Made by a program: the position numbers and the translations under genes. 18,850 nt of DNA from Malikia sp041190985 (GTDB lineage: Bacteria > Pseudomonadota > Gammaproteobacteria > Burkholderiales > Burkholderiaceae_C), in contig JBEEPT010000059.1 in assembly GCA_041190985.1 (NCBI GenBank), positions 1-18,850 of the forward strand, in the 5' to 3' direction. Positions within the stretch are counted from its first letter, which is position 1, and the number at the start of each line of letters is the position of its first letter. The notes below the pieces were generated by a model that was not told the origin of the DNA, made no database searches, and worked only from the letters and a program-made list of their open reading frames with translations. Below, piece after piece: positions 9,524 through 17,582 of this stretch.

Positions 9524-9540
9524 GTCGGGTCTCCTTCGGT

Positions 9541-11904
9541 TTACAGATCGTATTTGAGCTCGGCGCGCCAGGTGCGCTGCGGGTAGGGGTGGAAGTTCCA
9601 GTACTGGGCGTTGTTGAGATTGTCGATGCCGAAGGCCGCCGTCCACTGCCTGTCGATCCGGTGCCGCAGCCGGACATCGACGGTGAAGCAGGGGCTCACG
9701 CCCATGTAGGCCTGGCCGTTGACGTCGGCGTTGTTCAGCGTGCGGTACTGCCGGCCGCTGTAGCGCGCCGCGAGCGTGGCGCTGCTGCGGTCGTCGAGGC
9801 GGTAGGTCGCGACCGCGGTGGCGCGCCAGCGCGGGATGTTGGGTTGCCAGCGGCCGATCGTGTCGCCGGGAACGCTGACGAAGCCGTCGTTTTCCTGGAT
9901 GATCGATTCGGCGTAGGTCAGGCTGGCCGAGAGATCCAGCCCGATCCAGCCGATGTCGTAGCCCGCGAAGGCGGTTTCCACGCCCTGGGTATCGACCCGG
10001 CCGACGTTCTGCACCCGGGAGATGGTCTTGTTGCCGGCCGCCGCGTCGACGATGCTCTGCGAGTAGATGCCGTCGCGGGTGGACTCCTTGAAGTAGGTCA
10101 GGCGCCACAGGCCATGATTCAGGTCTTTCTCGTAGCTGAGCTCGCCGGTCCAGGAGCGCTCGGGCTGGAGCGTTGGATCGTTGAGGTACTGCGAGTTGGT
10201 GGTCGATGTGGCGCCGTAGAGTTCGGCGACGGTGGGCATGCGCACGGCACGGCCGACCGAGGCCTTGAGGAACGAGCTCCGGTCCAGCTGGTAGGACAGC
10301 GCCGCCTTGGGCGAGGCGAAGAAGTTCGAGCGGCTGTCCCAGGCCTGGTCGAGCAAGCCGGCGACCTGCGTGTGGCCATCGCGCGCGCTCCATTGCTCGG
10401 CGCGCAGGCCCAGCACCGCCTTCCAGCGCGGCGCGAAGGCCCAGCTGTCCTGGGCGTACAGGCTCTGCAGCCGGGTCTTGCCGCCGACCTGGCTCGTCAT
10501 GGCGCCGGCGGGGTCTGTGATCCAGTTGCCTGCCACGGCGGACGTCAGGTAGCCGAGCTGGTAGCTGGCGAGCTGCCAGCCCATGTCGACGATGTGGGCA
10601 CCCTTCGGGCCTTCGGGGCGCCAGGTTCCCTTGAGGTCGAGCGTGTTCCAGCCGGTGCCGCTGCCGTCGGCCAGGGTGCCGGCGCCGCCCGTGGCAGCGC
10701 CAGGCAGCGCCGTCGTGTTCTGGCGCTTGAGGTCGCGGCCGTAGTCGTAGAGGCTGGCCGCCACTTCCCAGTCCCAGGTGCCCTGGGTATGGCTCTTGAG
10801 CGAGAAGCCGTGCATGGCGTGGCTCAGGCTCTCGTTGCTCAGCGGGAAGTCGCCGGCCCCGGGCGCGGCGTAGTCCCGGCCGTTGATGTTGATCTTGCCG
10901 CTGTAGACCGGCTGGCCGGCGGCGTCGCGCAGATAGGACTGCGGCCGGCCCTCGGCGCTGTTCTGCCACAGGCCGAGCACGTAGGAGGCGCGCAGCTGCG
11001 GCGTGACGTCATAGGCGAGCTTGAGTTTGAGGTGGTCCTGCTGGCTGTGGTACTGGGTGCCGGAGCCGATGACATAAATTTCCTGGTCGGCGGTGTTGCG
11101 CGCCAGGACCGCGCCCGTCACGGGCTTGCCGGCGCTGCCGGCCGTGCCGCTGGCGAGCGTGCGGCTGGCGAAGGTCAGCGGCTGGCCCTGGTTGTCGGAA
11201 TGGCTGGCGTTGATCAGCCAGGACCAGTCGCCCGACTTGTTGCCGACCGAGGCGCTGGTCTGCCAGGAGCGCAAGCTCGCGTCGGTGCCGTAGAGCGAGA
11301 AGGGCTGGGCGGCGTAGCTGACCTTGGCGCGGGCCTCGAAGCGGGTCGGCATGCGCGTGACGTAGTCCACCACGGCGCCTGCCGAGTTGCCGGGATAGGC
11401 GGCCGAGAAGGGGCCGTACATCACGTCGACGCGCTCGATCTCCTCCGGCGTGACCAGGCCCCAGCGCGGCGCAAAGCTCAGGCCGCTGACGCCGTTGCCG
11501 AGGTAGTTGGACAGCAGGATGCCGTCGGCGTAGACCGCCGAGCGCGCACTGTTGCCGGTGCCCGAGGCGCGGCTCGAGAGGATGGCGTGGTTGTAGTCGC
11601 CGTCATAGCGCTTGCGCACCAGCAGGCTGGGGAAGTACTTGAGCGCGTCCTCGCTGTCGGCGGCATTGACGGTCTCCTCGATCTGGCGGGCGCTGATGCC
11701 TTCCATCGTGGTCGGGATCTGGGTCGGCAGCGAGGAGGGGCGGCCGGAGTCGACGGTCACGACGCCGAGGTCCTTGACGGGCGCCGGCTCCGGCGTGCCG
11801 GACTGGGCGAAGGCGAGGCCGCCGCAAGCGCCCGACAGGGCGAGCAGCAGGGGCTTGATGGCAAATGGGTGGTTCTGGCGTGCAGACGCAGGGTATTGGT
11901 GCAT
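9541..11904 (-). CDS. TonB-dependent outer-membrane receptor, probable copper transporter (BfrG-like)
   Basis: A 787-residue outer-membrane protein. The signal peptide spans about residues 1-34 (LLLALSGACGGLAFAQ). A likely TonB box follows (LGVVTVDSG, 46-54), then a plug domain with VERVDVMYGP-type motif (EEIERVDVMYGPFSAAYPGN) and VVDYVTRMP. The rest is a 22-strand barrel pattern of alternating polar and aromatic residues ending WRAELKYDL. The substrate cannot be read from the receptor alone. Its place between a CruR-type leader peptide gene and a YcnI-PCuAC copper protein argues for copper or a copper chelate, as proposed for BfrG of Bordetella pertussis. The ATG at 11904 has no good ribosome site, which fits regulated or coupled translation. 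The gene is intact and of normal length. Confidence 0.92.
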   Translation of the reverse strand: MHQYPASARQNHPFAIKPLLLALSGACGGLAFAQSGTPEPAPVKDLGVVTVDSGRPSSLPTQIPTTMEGISARQIEETVNAADSEDALKYFPSLLVRKRYDGDYNHAILSSRASGTGNSARSAVYADGILLSNYLGNGVSGLSFAPRWGLVTPEEIERVDVMYGPFSAAYPGNSAGAVVDYVTRMPTRFEARAKVSYAAQPFSLYGTDASLRSWQTSASVGNKSGDWSWLINASHSDNQGQPLTFASRTLASGTAGSAGKPVTGAVLARNTADQEIYVIGSGTQYHSQQDHLKLKLAYDVTPQLRASYVLGLWQNSAEGRPQSYLRDAAGQPVYSGKININGRDYAAPGAGDFPLSNESLSHAMHGFSLKSHTQGTWDWEVAASLYDYGRDLKRQNTTALPGAATGGAGTLADGSGTGWNTLDLKGTWRPEGPKGAHIVDMGWQLASYQLGYLTSAVAGNWITDPAGAMTSQVGGKTRLQSLYAQDSWAFAPRWKAVLGLRAEQWSARDGHTQVAGLLDQAWDSRSNFFASPKAALSYQLDRSSFLKASVGRAVRMPTVAELYGATSTTNSQYLNDPTLQPERSWTGELSYEKDLNHGLWRLTYFKESTRDGIYSQSIVDAAAGNKTISRVQNVGRVDTQGVETAFAGYDIGWIGLDLSASLTYAESIIQENDGFVSVPGDTIGRWQPNIPRWRATAVATYRLDDRSSATLAARYSGRQYRTLNNADVNGQAYMGVSPCFTVDVRLRHRIDRQWTAAFGIDNLNNAQYWNFHPYPQRTWRAELKYDL

Positions 11905-12121
11905 GGCTTGAAATGGGGGAGCTCGATGGCTGGGCGCCCAGGTCGACGCAGCTGCGGCACCCGCGCTTCATCGGGCAAGCGGGGCAGGGCAGGCGGCAGA
12001 GGCGCTGGCGCGATGACGCCTTGGCGTCTCGTCATGGACCTGGGGTGGGCCGGCGCCGGGCCGGCATTCGCGGTGGAGCCCGGGCTTCGCCTTTCCCTTC
12101 AGGGGCAGGCGCGCGGGCGTT
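11905..12121 (-). promoter_or_regulatory. C-rich cruR-receptor spacer, candidate Rho-dependent attenuator
   Basis: Read on the - strand this 217-base spacer has no plausible gene. It is rich in C with few G-free interruptions by structure, containing runs such as GCCTGCCCTGCCCCGC, as expected of a Rho loading (rut) region. One compact hairpin GACGCC-TT-GGCGTC (12015-12028) is present. In Bordetella pertussis copper triggers Rho-dependent termination between cruR and the receptor gene. The composition here is compatible with that, but a rut site cannot be proven by eye. Confidence 0.4.
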
Positions 12122-12517
12122 TCAAGCCAGCAGGGGAGGGGCGCGCGATCGTGCGCTCAGCCAGACCGTGGAGCACGGCGCCGCCTGGTAGAAGGCGGGC
12201 GGCATCCCGGTAAATTCCAGCGGCTGGAACAGGCCGGCTGCGGCAGGCGGCAGGCCGACGCCGCCGTGATGCAGCTGGCAGAAGGGACAGTCCTTGGCCA
12301 GGTCCGCAGCCTGGCCGGGCTGCTCGTCCGCACCTGCCTTCTGGAGCGGGTGCGGCTGGACCATCACCATGCCGGTCGAGGAGCAGATCTCCATGCTGCC
12401 GGATCGCTCAGGCGTGGCCAGCATGGCCTGCGCGGCCAGCGGCAGCAGCGCGTTCAGGACCAGCGCCAGCATGGCGAGCCATGCGGTCAGGCGGCGGGTC
12501 GAACGTGGCGGAGTCAT
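12122..12517 (-). CDS. cruR: CruR-type copper-responsive leader protein (DUF2946)
   Basis: A 131-residue protein of the DUF2946 family. It has a hydrophobic N-terminal segment (LTAWLAMLALVLNALLPLA, residues 10-28) that acts as signal or anchor. It has the conserved CPFC at 77-80 followed by QLHHGG (His 83, 84), and the C-terminal RAPP at 125-128, three residues before the stop. In Bordetella pertussis the homologue CruR works as a translated upstream ORF. The RAPP motif stalls the ribosome, and copper binding at CXXC relieves the stall, which lets Rho terminate transcription before the TonB receptor gene. All elements needed for that are present, and the gene heads the same kind of operon. 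I chose ATG 12517 because a good -10 box (TAGAAT, 12524-12529) leaves no room for a leader; a GTG at 12523 is the alternative. The response regulator gene ends only 31 bases upstream. Confidence 0.88.
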   Translation of the reverse strand: MTPPRSTRRLTAWLAMLALVLNALLPLAAQAMLATPERSGSMEICSSTGMVMVQPHPLQKAGADEQPGQAADLAKDCPFCQLHHGGVGLPPAAAGLFQPLEFTGMPPAFYQAAPCSTVWLSARSRAPPLLA

Positions 12518-12523
12518 CCGCAC

Positions 12524-12552
12524 ATTCTAAGCGCGCCGCCGCGGGGGCTCAG
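12524..12552 (-). promoter_or_regulatory. Candidate promoter for cruR with near-leaderless start
   Basis: On the - strand TAGAAT (12529 to 12524) matches the -10 consensus at five of six positions. CTGAGC, 17 bases upstream (12552 to 12547), is a poor -35 (three of six). Transcription would start near 12517, which is the first base of the chosen ATG. If real, cruR is translated from a leaderless mRNA. The alternative is read-through from the regulator gene upstream. Confidence 0.4.
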
Positions 12553-13694
12553 CTGCGTTCCTGCGGATCGCTGTGCTCGTGCCAGATGCGCTGGAACTCG
12601 TCCTCGCAGTCCAGGAAGGCGTCGACCACCAGCGGGTCGAACCAGCTGCCGCGGCCGGCGACGACGATCTCGCGTACCTGTTGCGCCGGCAGCGGTGCCT
12701 TGTAGGCGCGCCGGCTCATCATCGCGTCGTAGGCGTCGGCGAGCGCGACCAGGCGCGCGCTCGGGGGGATGGCCTCGCCGCGCAGGCCGCGCGGGTAGCC
12801 GCTGCCGTCCCAGCGTTCATGGTGGAGCAGTGCCATGTCGCGCGCGATCTCGAGGAAGGCCAGCGGGCCGTCGTCGTCGTCCGAAGCGCTGACGCGCCCG
12901 CCCAGCGCGGCGACGGTCTGGTCCAGCATGCCCTGCAGCGCCTGGCCGCCGATCTCGGCGTGCGAACGCACGGTGGCGAGCTCCTCGGGCGTGAGCGCGC
13001 CGGCCTTGTTGAGGATCTGGTCGGACACGCCGATCTTGCCGATGTCGTAGAGCGCGGCGGCGCGCACCACCGCCTGCAGCCGCTTGCCACCGAGCGCCTC
13101 GAGGTAGCCGGGCTGAGCGAGCAGGCGCTCGCCAAGCAGCTGCACGTAGCGCTGGATGCGGCCCAGCCGCGCGCTCGATTCGCGGCAGAGCGCCTCGGCC
13201 AGCGAAGCCAGGCCGCGCACGCCCACGCCCAGGATCTCGATCTCGCCGCGCAGATCGGCGTTCTGGCGCGCCAGCGCCTCGCGCGCGAGCTTGAGCTCGA
13301 GCTGGGTGCGCACGCGCGCGCGCAGCACCGGCGGTCGCACCGGCTTGGGCAGGTAGTCGACCGCGCCCGCCTGCAGGCCGACGATCTCGTCCTCGGACTC
13401 GCCCTTGGCGGTCAGGAAGATGACGGGAATGGCGGTGGTCGCGGGATCGGTCTTCAGTCGGTGGCAGACCTCGTAGCCGTCCATGCCCGGCATCATGATG
13501 TCGAGCAGCACCAGGTCGGGGCGCGGCTGGCCGTGCGCCAGCTGCAGCGCCTGCTCCCCGCCGCTGGCCAGCAGCACCTCGCATTCGTGCTTGAGGATGT
13601 GGCTGATCAGCTGCAGGTTGGCGGGGGTGTCGTCGACCACCAGCACGGTGGGCTTGCTGGGGGGCGGGACGGCAGGCTGCATCATGGACGTCAT
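12549..13694 (-). CDS. Response regulator with degenerate HD-GYP domain
   Basis: A 381-residue cytosolic protein. An intact receiver domain (about 15-130) shows the acidic pair DD (21-22), phosphoacceptor Asp65 in LLDIMMPGMDG, Thr95 and the Lys of YLPKP. The C-terminal domain (about 155-375) is of the HD-GYP class, which hydrolyses c-di-GMP. HHERWDGSGYP (291-301) and LADAYDAM are standard, and His245 is present. The defining HD pair is replaced by Tyr216-Asp217 (ALYDIGKIGV), and the earlier conserved His of the ETGNH-type motif is absent (ESSARLGRI). Loss of two metal-site residues suggests weak or no phosphodiesterase activity; the domain may bind rather than cleave. The ATG at 13694 lies four bases after the kinase stop, so the two are one operon. 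Confidence 0.9.
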   Translation of the reverse strand: MTSMMQPAVPPPSKPTVLVVDDTPANLQLISHILKHECEVLLASGGEQALQLAHGQPRPDLVLLDIMMPGMDGYEVCHRLKTDPATTAIPVIFLTAKGESEDEIVGLQAGAVDYLPKPVRPPVLRARVRTQLELKLAREALARQNADLRGEIEILGVGVRGLASLAEALCRESSARLGRIQRYVQLLGERLLAQPGYLEALGGKRLQAVVRAAALYDIGKIGVSDQILNKAGALTPEELATVRSHAEIGGQALQGMLDQTVAALGGRVSASDDDDGPLAFLEIARDMALLHHERWDGSGYPRGLRGEAIPPSARLVALADAYDAMMSRRAYKAPLPAQQVREIVVAGRGSWFDPLVVDAFLDCEDEFQRIWHEHSDPQERS

Positions 13695-13698
13695 CGGA

Positions 13699-14724
13699 TC
13701 ATGTGGATGTGAGCTGGCGCTGCAATTGTTCCAGTTCTCGCTCGGCCGCGTCAAAGTCGAACAGCGCGAAGGCCGCAGCCAGTCTATCGCAGGCGGCGGG
13801 CGCGAGCGCGCGCAGCACGGGCTCGGCCAGCCGGAAGCGGGCCCAGGCCTCGGCGTCGCTGTCCTGCACCAGTTGCAGCAGTTCCACGCAGTGCTGCAGC
13901 GCGAGCTGGCAGCCGGTCACGCAGGCTGGCGCAGCGGCGGCGGTGACCGCGGTAGAGGCAGCTTCGGGTGGCAAGGCCAGGCGGGTCCGGAACCAGAACC
14001 GGCTGCCCTGGCCGGGGCTGCTGTCGACCCCGACGGCGCCGCCCATGCTGGCGGCCAGGGTGCGCGCCACCGCCAGCCCCATGCCGGTGCCGCCATGCAC
14101 GCGGCTGGCGGAGCCGTCCCCCTGCTCGAAGCGGTGGAACAGCCGCTGGATCTGGGCGGCGTCCAGGCCGATGCCGCTGTCCTGCACGACGATCTCGATC
14201 ACAGCCCCGTCGGGATCGCGCGCAACGACGCGGGCCTCGACCCGGATGCCGCCCGACGACGTGAACTTGATGGCGTTGTCGAGGTAGTGACGCAGCACCT
14301 GGCACAGACGCTCGGCGTCGCCCAGGGCCTGGGCCGGAAGGTCGTCTGCCAGCGCGAGCACGAAGTCCAGGCCCTTGGCTTGCGCCAGCGTCCGCCATGG
14401 TTCGCAGGTGCGCCCCAGCGTGTTGGCCGGCGCGAAGCGCTCGCGGGCCAGTTCGAGCTTGCCCGCCTCCAGCTGGGAGAAGTCGATCAGGTTGTTGATC
14501 AGCAGCAGGAGCTGCTGGCTGGATTGCTCGATCCGGTCCAGGTATTCGCGCTGTTCGAGGCTCAGGGCAGTCTCGCGCATCAGGTAGGCGAAACCGAGGA
14601 TGCCATTCATCGGCGTGCGCAGTTCGTGGCTGATGTTGGCGAGGAACTCGCGCTTGGCACGCTCGGCGGCTTCGCTGCCGGGCCGGTCTGGCGGAAGGAG
14701 ATCGTGATGGTGCAATCGCTGCAT
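13699..14724 (-). CDS. Soluble hybrid-type sensor histidine kinase
   Basis: A 341-residue protein without membrane segments or a sensor domain. Phosphoacceptor His33 lies in FLANISHELRTPMNG. It is followed by a DHp helix pair to about 90 and an HATPase domain with N-box (HYLDNAIKF), G1 (DSGIGLD) and G2 (GGTGMGLAVAR). The last hundred residues (about 240-341) are an Ala/Leu-rich helical region of unknown role, perhaps for docking. The ATG at 14724 is the first possible start, since an in-frame TGA lies three codons upstream; its ribosome site is weak. It is directly followed by the HD-GYP regulator, its presumed phosphotransfer partner. The signal is unknown; a kinase this short probably receives it from a partner protein. 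Confidence 0.9.
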   Translation of the reverse strand: MQRLHHHDLLPPDRPGSEAAERAKREFLANISHELRTPMNGILGFAYLMRETALSLEQREYLDRIEQSSQQLLLLINNLIDFSQLEAGKLELARERFAPANTLGRTCEPWRTLAQAKGLDFVLALADDLPAQALGDAERLCQVLRHYLDNAIKFTSSGGIRVEARVVARDPDGAVIEIVVQDSGIGLDAAQIQRLFHRFEQGDGSASRVHGGTGMGLAVARTLAASMGGAVGVDSSPGQGSRFWFRTRLALPPEAASTAVTAAAAPACVTGCQLALQHCVELLQLVQDSDAEAWARFRLAEPVLRALAPAACDRLAAAFALFDFDAAERELEQLQRQLTST

Positions 14725-15096
14725 GATGGCTCATCGTCCCGTGGCGGGCGGTCGCTTGGCGCCTGCTGCGATGGATGGGGCCTCGAAGGTCTTGATCGGG
14801 GAGCGGGGAAGGGGCGGCGCCCGCCGCCGTACCCGAAGCGCTTTCCCGTCAGGTGGAAAAGGTGCCGGCCGTCAATCAAAAGTCATTTCTGATCAACGGG
14901 TTACGAATGAATTGGCGGCAATGGTACCACAGAAGTGGAGCGCGCTACCCCGCGGGCTGGCTCAGCAATCAAAGGCGGCACGAGCGCGACCCGCGGGAAG
15001 GCGAAATTCGATGGGCACCGCGCTGGCCAGAGGCGAAACGTGACGAGCTTCAGCGCGAGCAATATATTCGAGCATTCTGAACTCCCGGCTTGCACC
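14725..15096. other. 372-bp divergent intergenic region
   Basis: No convincing gene lies here. It separates the leftward kinase operon from the rightward ABC genes and marks the change from very GC-rich core sequence to lower-GC sequence. A GTG-start + frame (14853-15080) is open for 75 codons but has no ribosome site and no family resemblance that I can see. The only recognisable signal is the promoter listed at 15040-15068. Confidence 0.5.
15040..15068 (+). promoter_or_regulatory. Candidate sigma-70 promoter for the ABC genes
   Basis: GTGACG (15040-15045) and TATATT (15063-15068) are 17 bases apart. They match the consensus at four and five of six positions. Transcription would start about 22 bases before the ATG at 15097. 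Confidence 0.45.
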
Positions 15097-15767
15097 ATGT
15101 CCGCCCAGACTGATTTGGCCATTCGAATCGACAGGCTGTGCAAACGCTACGACCATTTTTTCGCGCTGGACGGGCTGACGCTCGACGTCGAACGCGGTCA
15201 GATTTTCGGTCCGCTGGGTCCCAATGGCGCGGGCAAAAGCACCGTCATCAAGATCCTGAGCACTTTGCTCAATGCCAGTTCCGGCTCAGCCTGGGTCGCG
15301 GGGTTTGACGTGGCGTCCCAGCCGGTGGAGGTCCGCCGCAGGATCGGCTAGGTGCCGCAACTCTTGTCAGCCGATGGCGCGCTCACCGCCAGAGAGAACC
15401 TCATACTCTCGGCCCGCCTTTATGGCCTCCACGGCAGTTTGCAAGCCACAAGGGTCAATGCAGCGCTGGCCTTCGCCGGGCTCGATCCGTCTGGGAGCGG
15501 CTGCTGGCACTGTGTGCCGGCAAGGGCATGACCATCCTGATCACGACACATGACATGGAAGAGGCCGAGGCGCTGTGCGACCGACTGGCCATCCTGCACC
15601 AGGGTCGCCTGGCCGTGGTGGGCGAGCCCGATGTACTGAAGGTTGAGGTCGGCCCCGAAGCCACCCTGGCCGACGTGTTCGTTCACTTCAGCGGCGCATC
15701 CATCGGCCAGGACGGCTATTCCAGCGATGTGCGCGAGAGTCGCGCCGCCGTCCTGCGCCGGGGTTGA
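15097..15767 (+). pseudogene. ABC transporter ATP-binding protein (DrrA-type), broken
   Basis: The N-terminal 84 residues are a normal ABC-2-type ATPase with Walker A (GPNGAGKST). At 15349 the tyrosine codon expected in RRRIGYVPQ has become TAG. After this stop the same frame continues as a normal ATPase (VPQLLSADGALTARENL, ending in AALAFAGLD at about 15486). The reading then shifts to the third frame (VWERLLALCAGKGMTILITT, stop at 15767). The whole signature (LSGG), Walker B and D-loop region, about 90 residues, is missing between the two parts. There is thus a nonsense mutation and an internal deletion with frameshift. The C-terminal part with the switch His (THDMEEAEALCDRLAIL) and a C-terminal tail ending VFVHFSG is well preserved, so decay is recent. 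The product cannot hydrolyse ATP. The partner permease follows after four bases. Confidence 0.9.
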
Positions 15768-15771
15768 AGCA

Positions 15772-16542
15772 ATGCTGGACTACCTCTATTGCGTGGCTGC
15801 GGTAGCCGACGCCGAGGTCCGCAAGGTGATGCGGGATCCGACGGAATTGTTCAGCCGCGCTGTCCAGCCCGTGCTGTGGCTGGCGGTGTTTGGCCAGGTG
15901 TTCAGCCAGGTACGGGGTATTCCGACCGGAGCCTTGGGCTATCTGGACTACATGGCACCCGGCATCCTGGCCCAAAGCATCTTGTTCAGCGCCATCTTCT
16001 ACGGCATTGCCGTCATCTGGGAGCGAGATCTGGGCATCGTGCACAAGTTGCTGGTCACCCCGGCACCTCGCAGGGCCTTGGTGCTGGGCAAGGCAGTGGC
16101 TGCCGGCGTGCGCGGGCTGGTGCAGGCCATCGTGGTCTACCTGATCGCGGCGCTGCTGCATGTGCATATACGCTGGCAGCTACCGGCGATTGGCTTGGCT
16201 GCCTGCAGCGTGTTCCTGGGCTCCTGCATCTTTTCGACCTTCTCCCTGCTGATCGCCTGTATCGTCAAGACCCGGGAGCGCTTCATGGGCATCGGACAAG
16301 TACTGACGATGCCGCTGTTCTTTGCCTCCAATGCCATCTACCCGATGGACATCATGCCTGCCCGGCTGCAGACAGTGGCGAGGCTCAATCCGCTGACGTA
16401 TCTGGTGGATGTGTTGCGTGGTGCCATGGTCCTGCGCGGCCTGAACCTCTACAGCATGGGCTTGAGCTTTGGCGTGATGCTGGCGGTCTTCGCCTTGCTG
16501 ACTGCTGGCGCGACCCGGCTGTATCCGGGTCTTGCCCGGTAA
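15772..16542 (+). CDS. ABC-2 type transporter permease (DrrB/NodJ family)
   Basis: A 256-residue inner-membrane protein with about six transmembrane helices. The family pattern is visible: the N-terminal amphipathic EVRKVMRDPTELFSRAVQPVLW, then GYLDYMAPGILAQSILFSAIF, the conserved ERDLGIVHKLLVTPAPR loop, a later PLFFASNAIYPMD, and RLNPLTYLVDVLRG near the C-terminus. Proteins of this type pair with a DrrA-like ATPase to export drugs, lipids or polysaccharide; the substrate is unknown. The ATG at 15772 lies four bases after the ATPase stop, so translation is coupled. The gene looks intact, but its cognate ATPase is broken. It can function only if another ATPase substitutes. Confidence 0.9.
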   Translation: MLDYLYCVAAVADAEVRKVMRDPTELFSRAVQPVLWLAVFGQVFSQVRGIPTGALGYLDYMAPGILAQSILFSAIFYGIAVIWERDLGIVHKLLVTPAPRRALVLGKAVAAGVRGLVQAIVVYLIAALLHVHIRWQLPAIGLAACSVFLGSCIFSTFSLLIACIVKTRERFMGIGQVLTMPLFFASNAIYPMDIMPARLQTVARLNPLTYLVDVLRGAMVLRGLNLYSMGLSFGVMLAVFALLTAGATRLYPGLAR

Positions 16543-16816
16543 TTACTCCATCATCGATTCCAGCTTCCCCATCCTGGCGACTGCTTTGACGGTAGCGCAG
16601 GGGCAACACAGCGCCGAGTTGAAAGAGGCCGTGATCCACTGGAATTGATGGGTGGGCTTGCCGATCGTGGAGTGGCTTTGGCGCGCAGCTTGAGCGTTTC
16701 CATGCGCTACGACGGGATGGCAGGGTGCGCAGGAGAAAGGCAATCGTCAATAATCGAGAATGAATTGACGAATAAACCGGCTCCTCTGTCCTTGATGGAC
16801 CCCTTTTTGAGTTCGG

Positions 16817-17242
16817 TCACGACTGCATCAGGCCTGCGGCAGCCAGGACCCACAACAGCCCGAAAACAAACGGCAACGATTTGGCCGCCCAGCTACCTCT
16901 GTCACCCGCTGGGCTCTTTGGGTAGAGGTGGCAAATCTTTTCCAGGCCCGCACGCTGGTATTCGCGCAGGATGGTTTCGGCAGACGCCAGTGCAGCAAAT
17001 ATGCTGATCCCGATCACGGCGGCGACCGCCATGCCAAATGCCGGAAATCCGATCACCAGCCATCGGTGTTTTTCCAGAGAGAGCGTTCCGTACGCCGTGA
17101 ACAGCAAGCCTTGTGACAGGATCAGCCACATCAAGCGGTGGTTGATCAAGTTGTCTTCATGGGTCCACTGTTCACGCAACGCGCTGTACATGGCCCAGTC
17201 TTGTTGCGTGGAGATTTCTTGGCTGCTCATGATGCTCGTCAT
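16817..17242 (-). CDS. Small integral membrane protein, conserved hypothetical
   Basis: A 141-residue protein with three hydrophobic segments: about residues 41-56 (LMWLILSQGLLFTAYG), 66-88 (LVIGFPAFGMAVAAVIGISI) and the last 20 (LPFVFGLLWVLAAAGLMQS). A soluble N-terminus holds REQWTHEDNLINHR, a stretch I recognise only from unnamed bacterial membrane proteins. The ATG at 17242 or at 17230 could be the start; neither has a strong ribosome site. The frame stays open upstream to a GTG at 17506 through the tetranucleotide repeat, but the extension is low-complexity and probably not translated. It converges with the ABC permease. The 274 bases between them hold no gene that I can support and no clear terminator. 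Confidence 0.65.
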   Translation of the reverse strand: MTSIMSSQEISTQQDWAMYSALREQWTHEDNLINHRLMWLILSQGLLFTAYGTLSLEKHRWLVIGFPAFGMAVAAVIGISIFAALASAETILREYQRAGLEKICHLYPKSPAGDRGSWAAKSLPFVFGLLWVLAAAGLMQS

Positions 17243-17340
17243 TATTTGCCAAAATCGATGCGCAGTCGCGGCCATGCGCGGGACAGAGATCCGGACAAGC
17301 CAAAGTCCTGTGGCCACGGCGGTCAGCACATGCTGGTCAA

Positions 17341-17416
<76 letters not shown>

Positions 17417-17582
17417 CGCTTCCGCCCTGTATTTGCGGCTCGGCCAGCACCACACGACCGGAGCGCTCGCCGCTGTGGTGGGATGTCGGCGCGGATCAGG
17501 CCGCACGGTTCAGCGGAGTCACATCGGCTCCGATGAGCGGGCAGTCGTGTAGTGGGCGCTGCGCAAGTGGGAGAAAGTTGGA

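Noticed and set aside
9589..12213. 874-codon + strand frame opposite the copper operon
   Set aside because: Crosses the receptor gene, the spacer and part of cruR; no domain; a shadow of GC-rich codons.
14853..15080. 75-codon GTG-start frame (+) before the ABC genes
   Set aside because: No ribosome site and no family resemblance, and it overlaps the promoter proposed for the ABC genes.
16543..16743. 66-codon TTG-start frame (-) with a CCPC motif after the permease
   Set aside because: No ribosome site and no recognised family; the cysteine cluster is suggestive, but one short frame in non-coding sequence is weak evidence.
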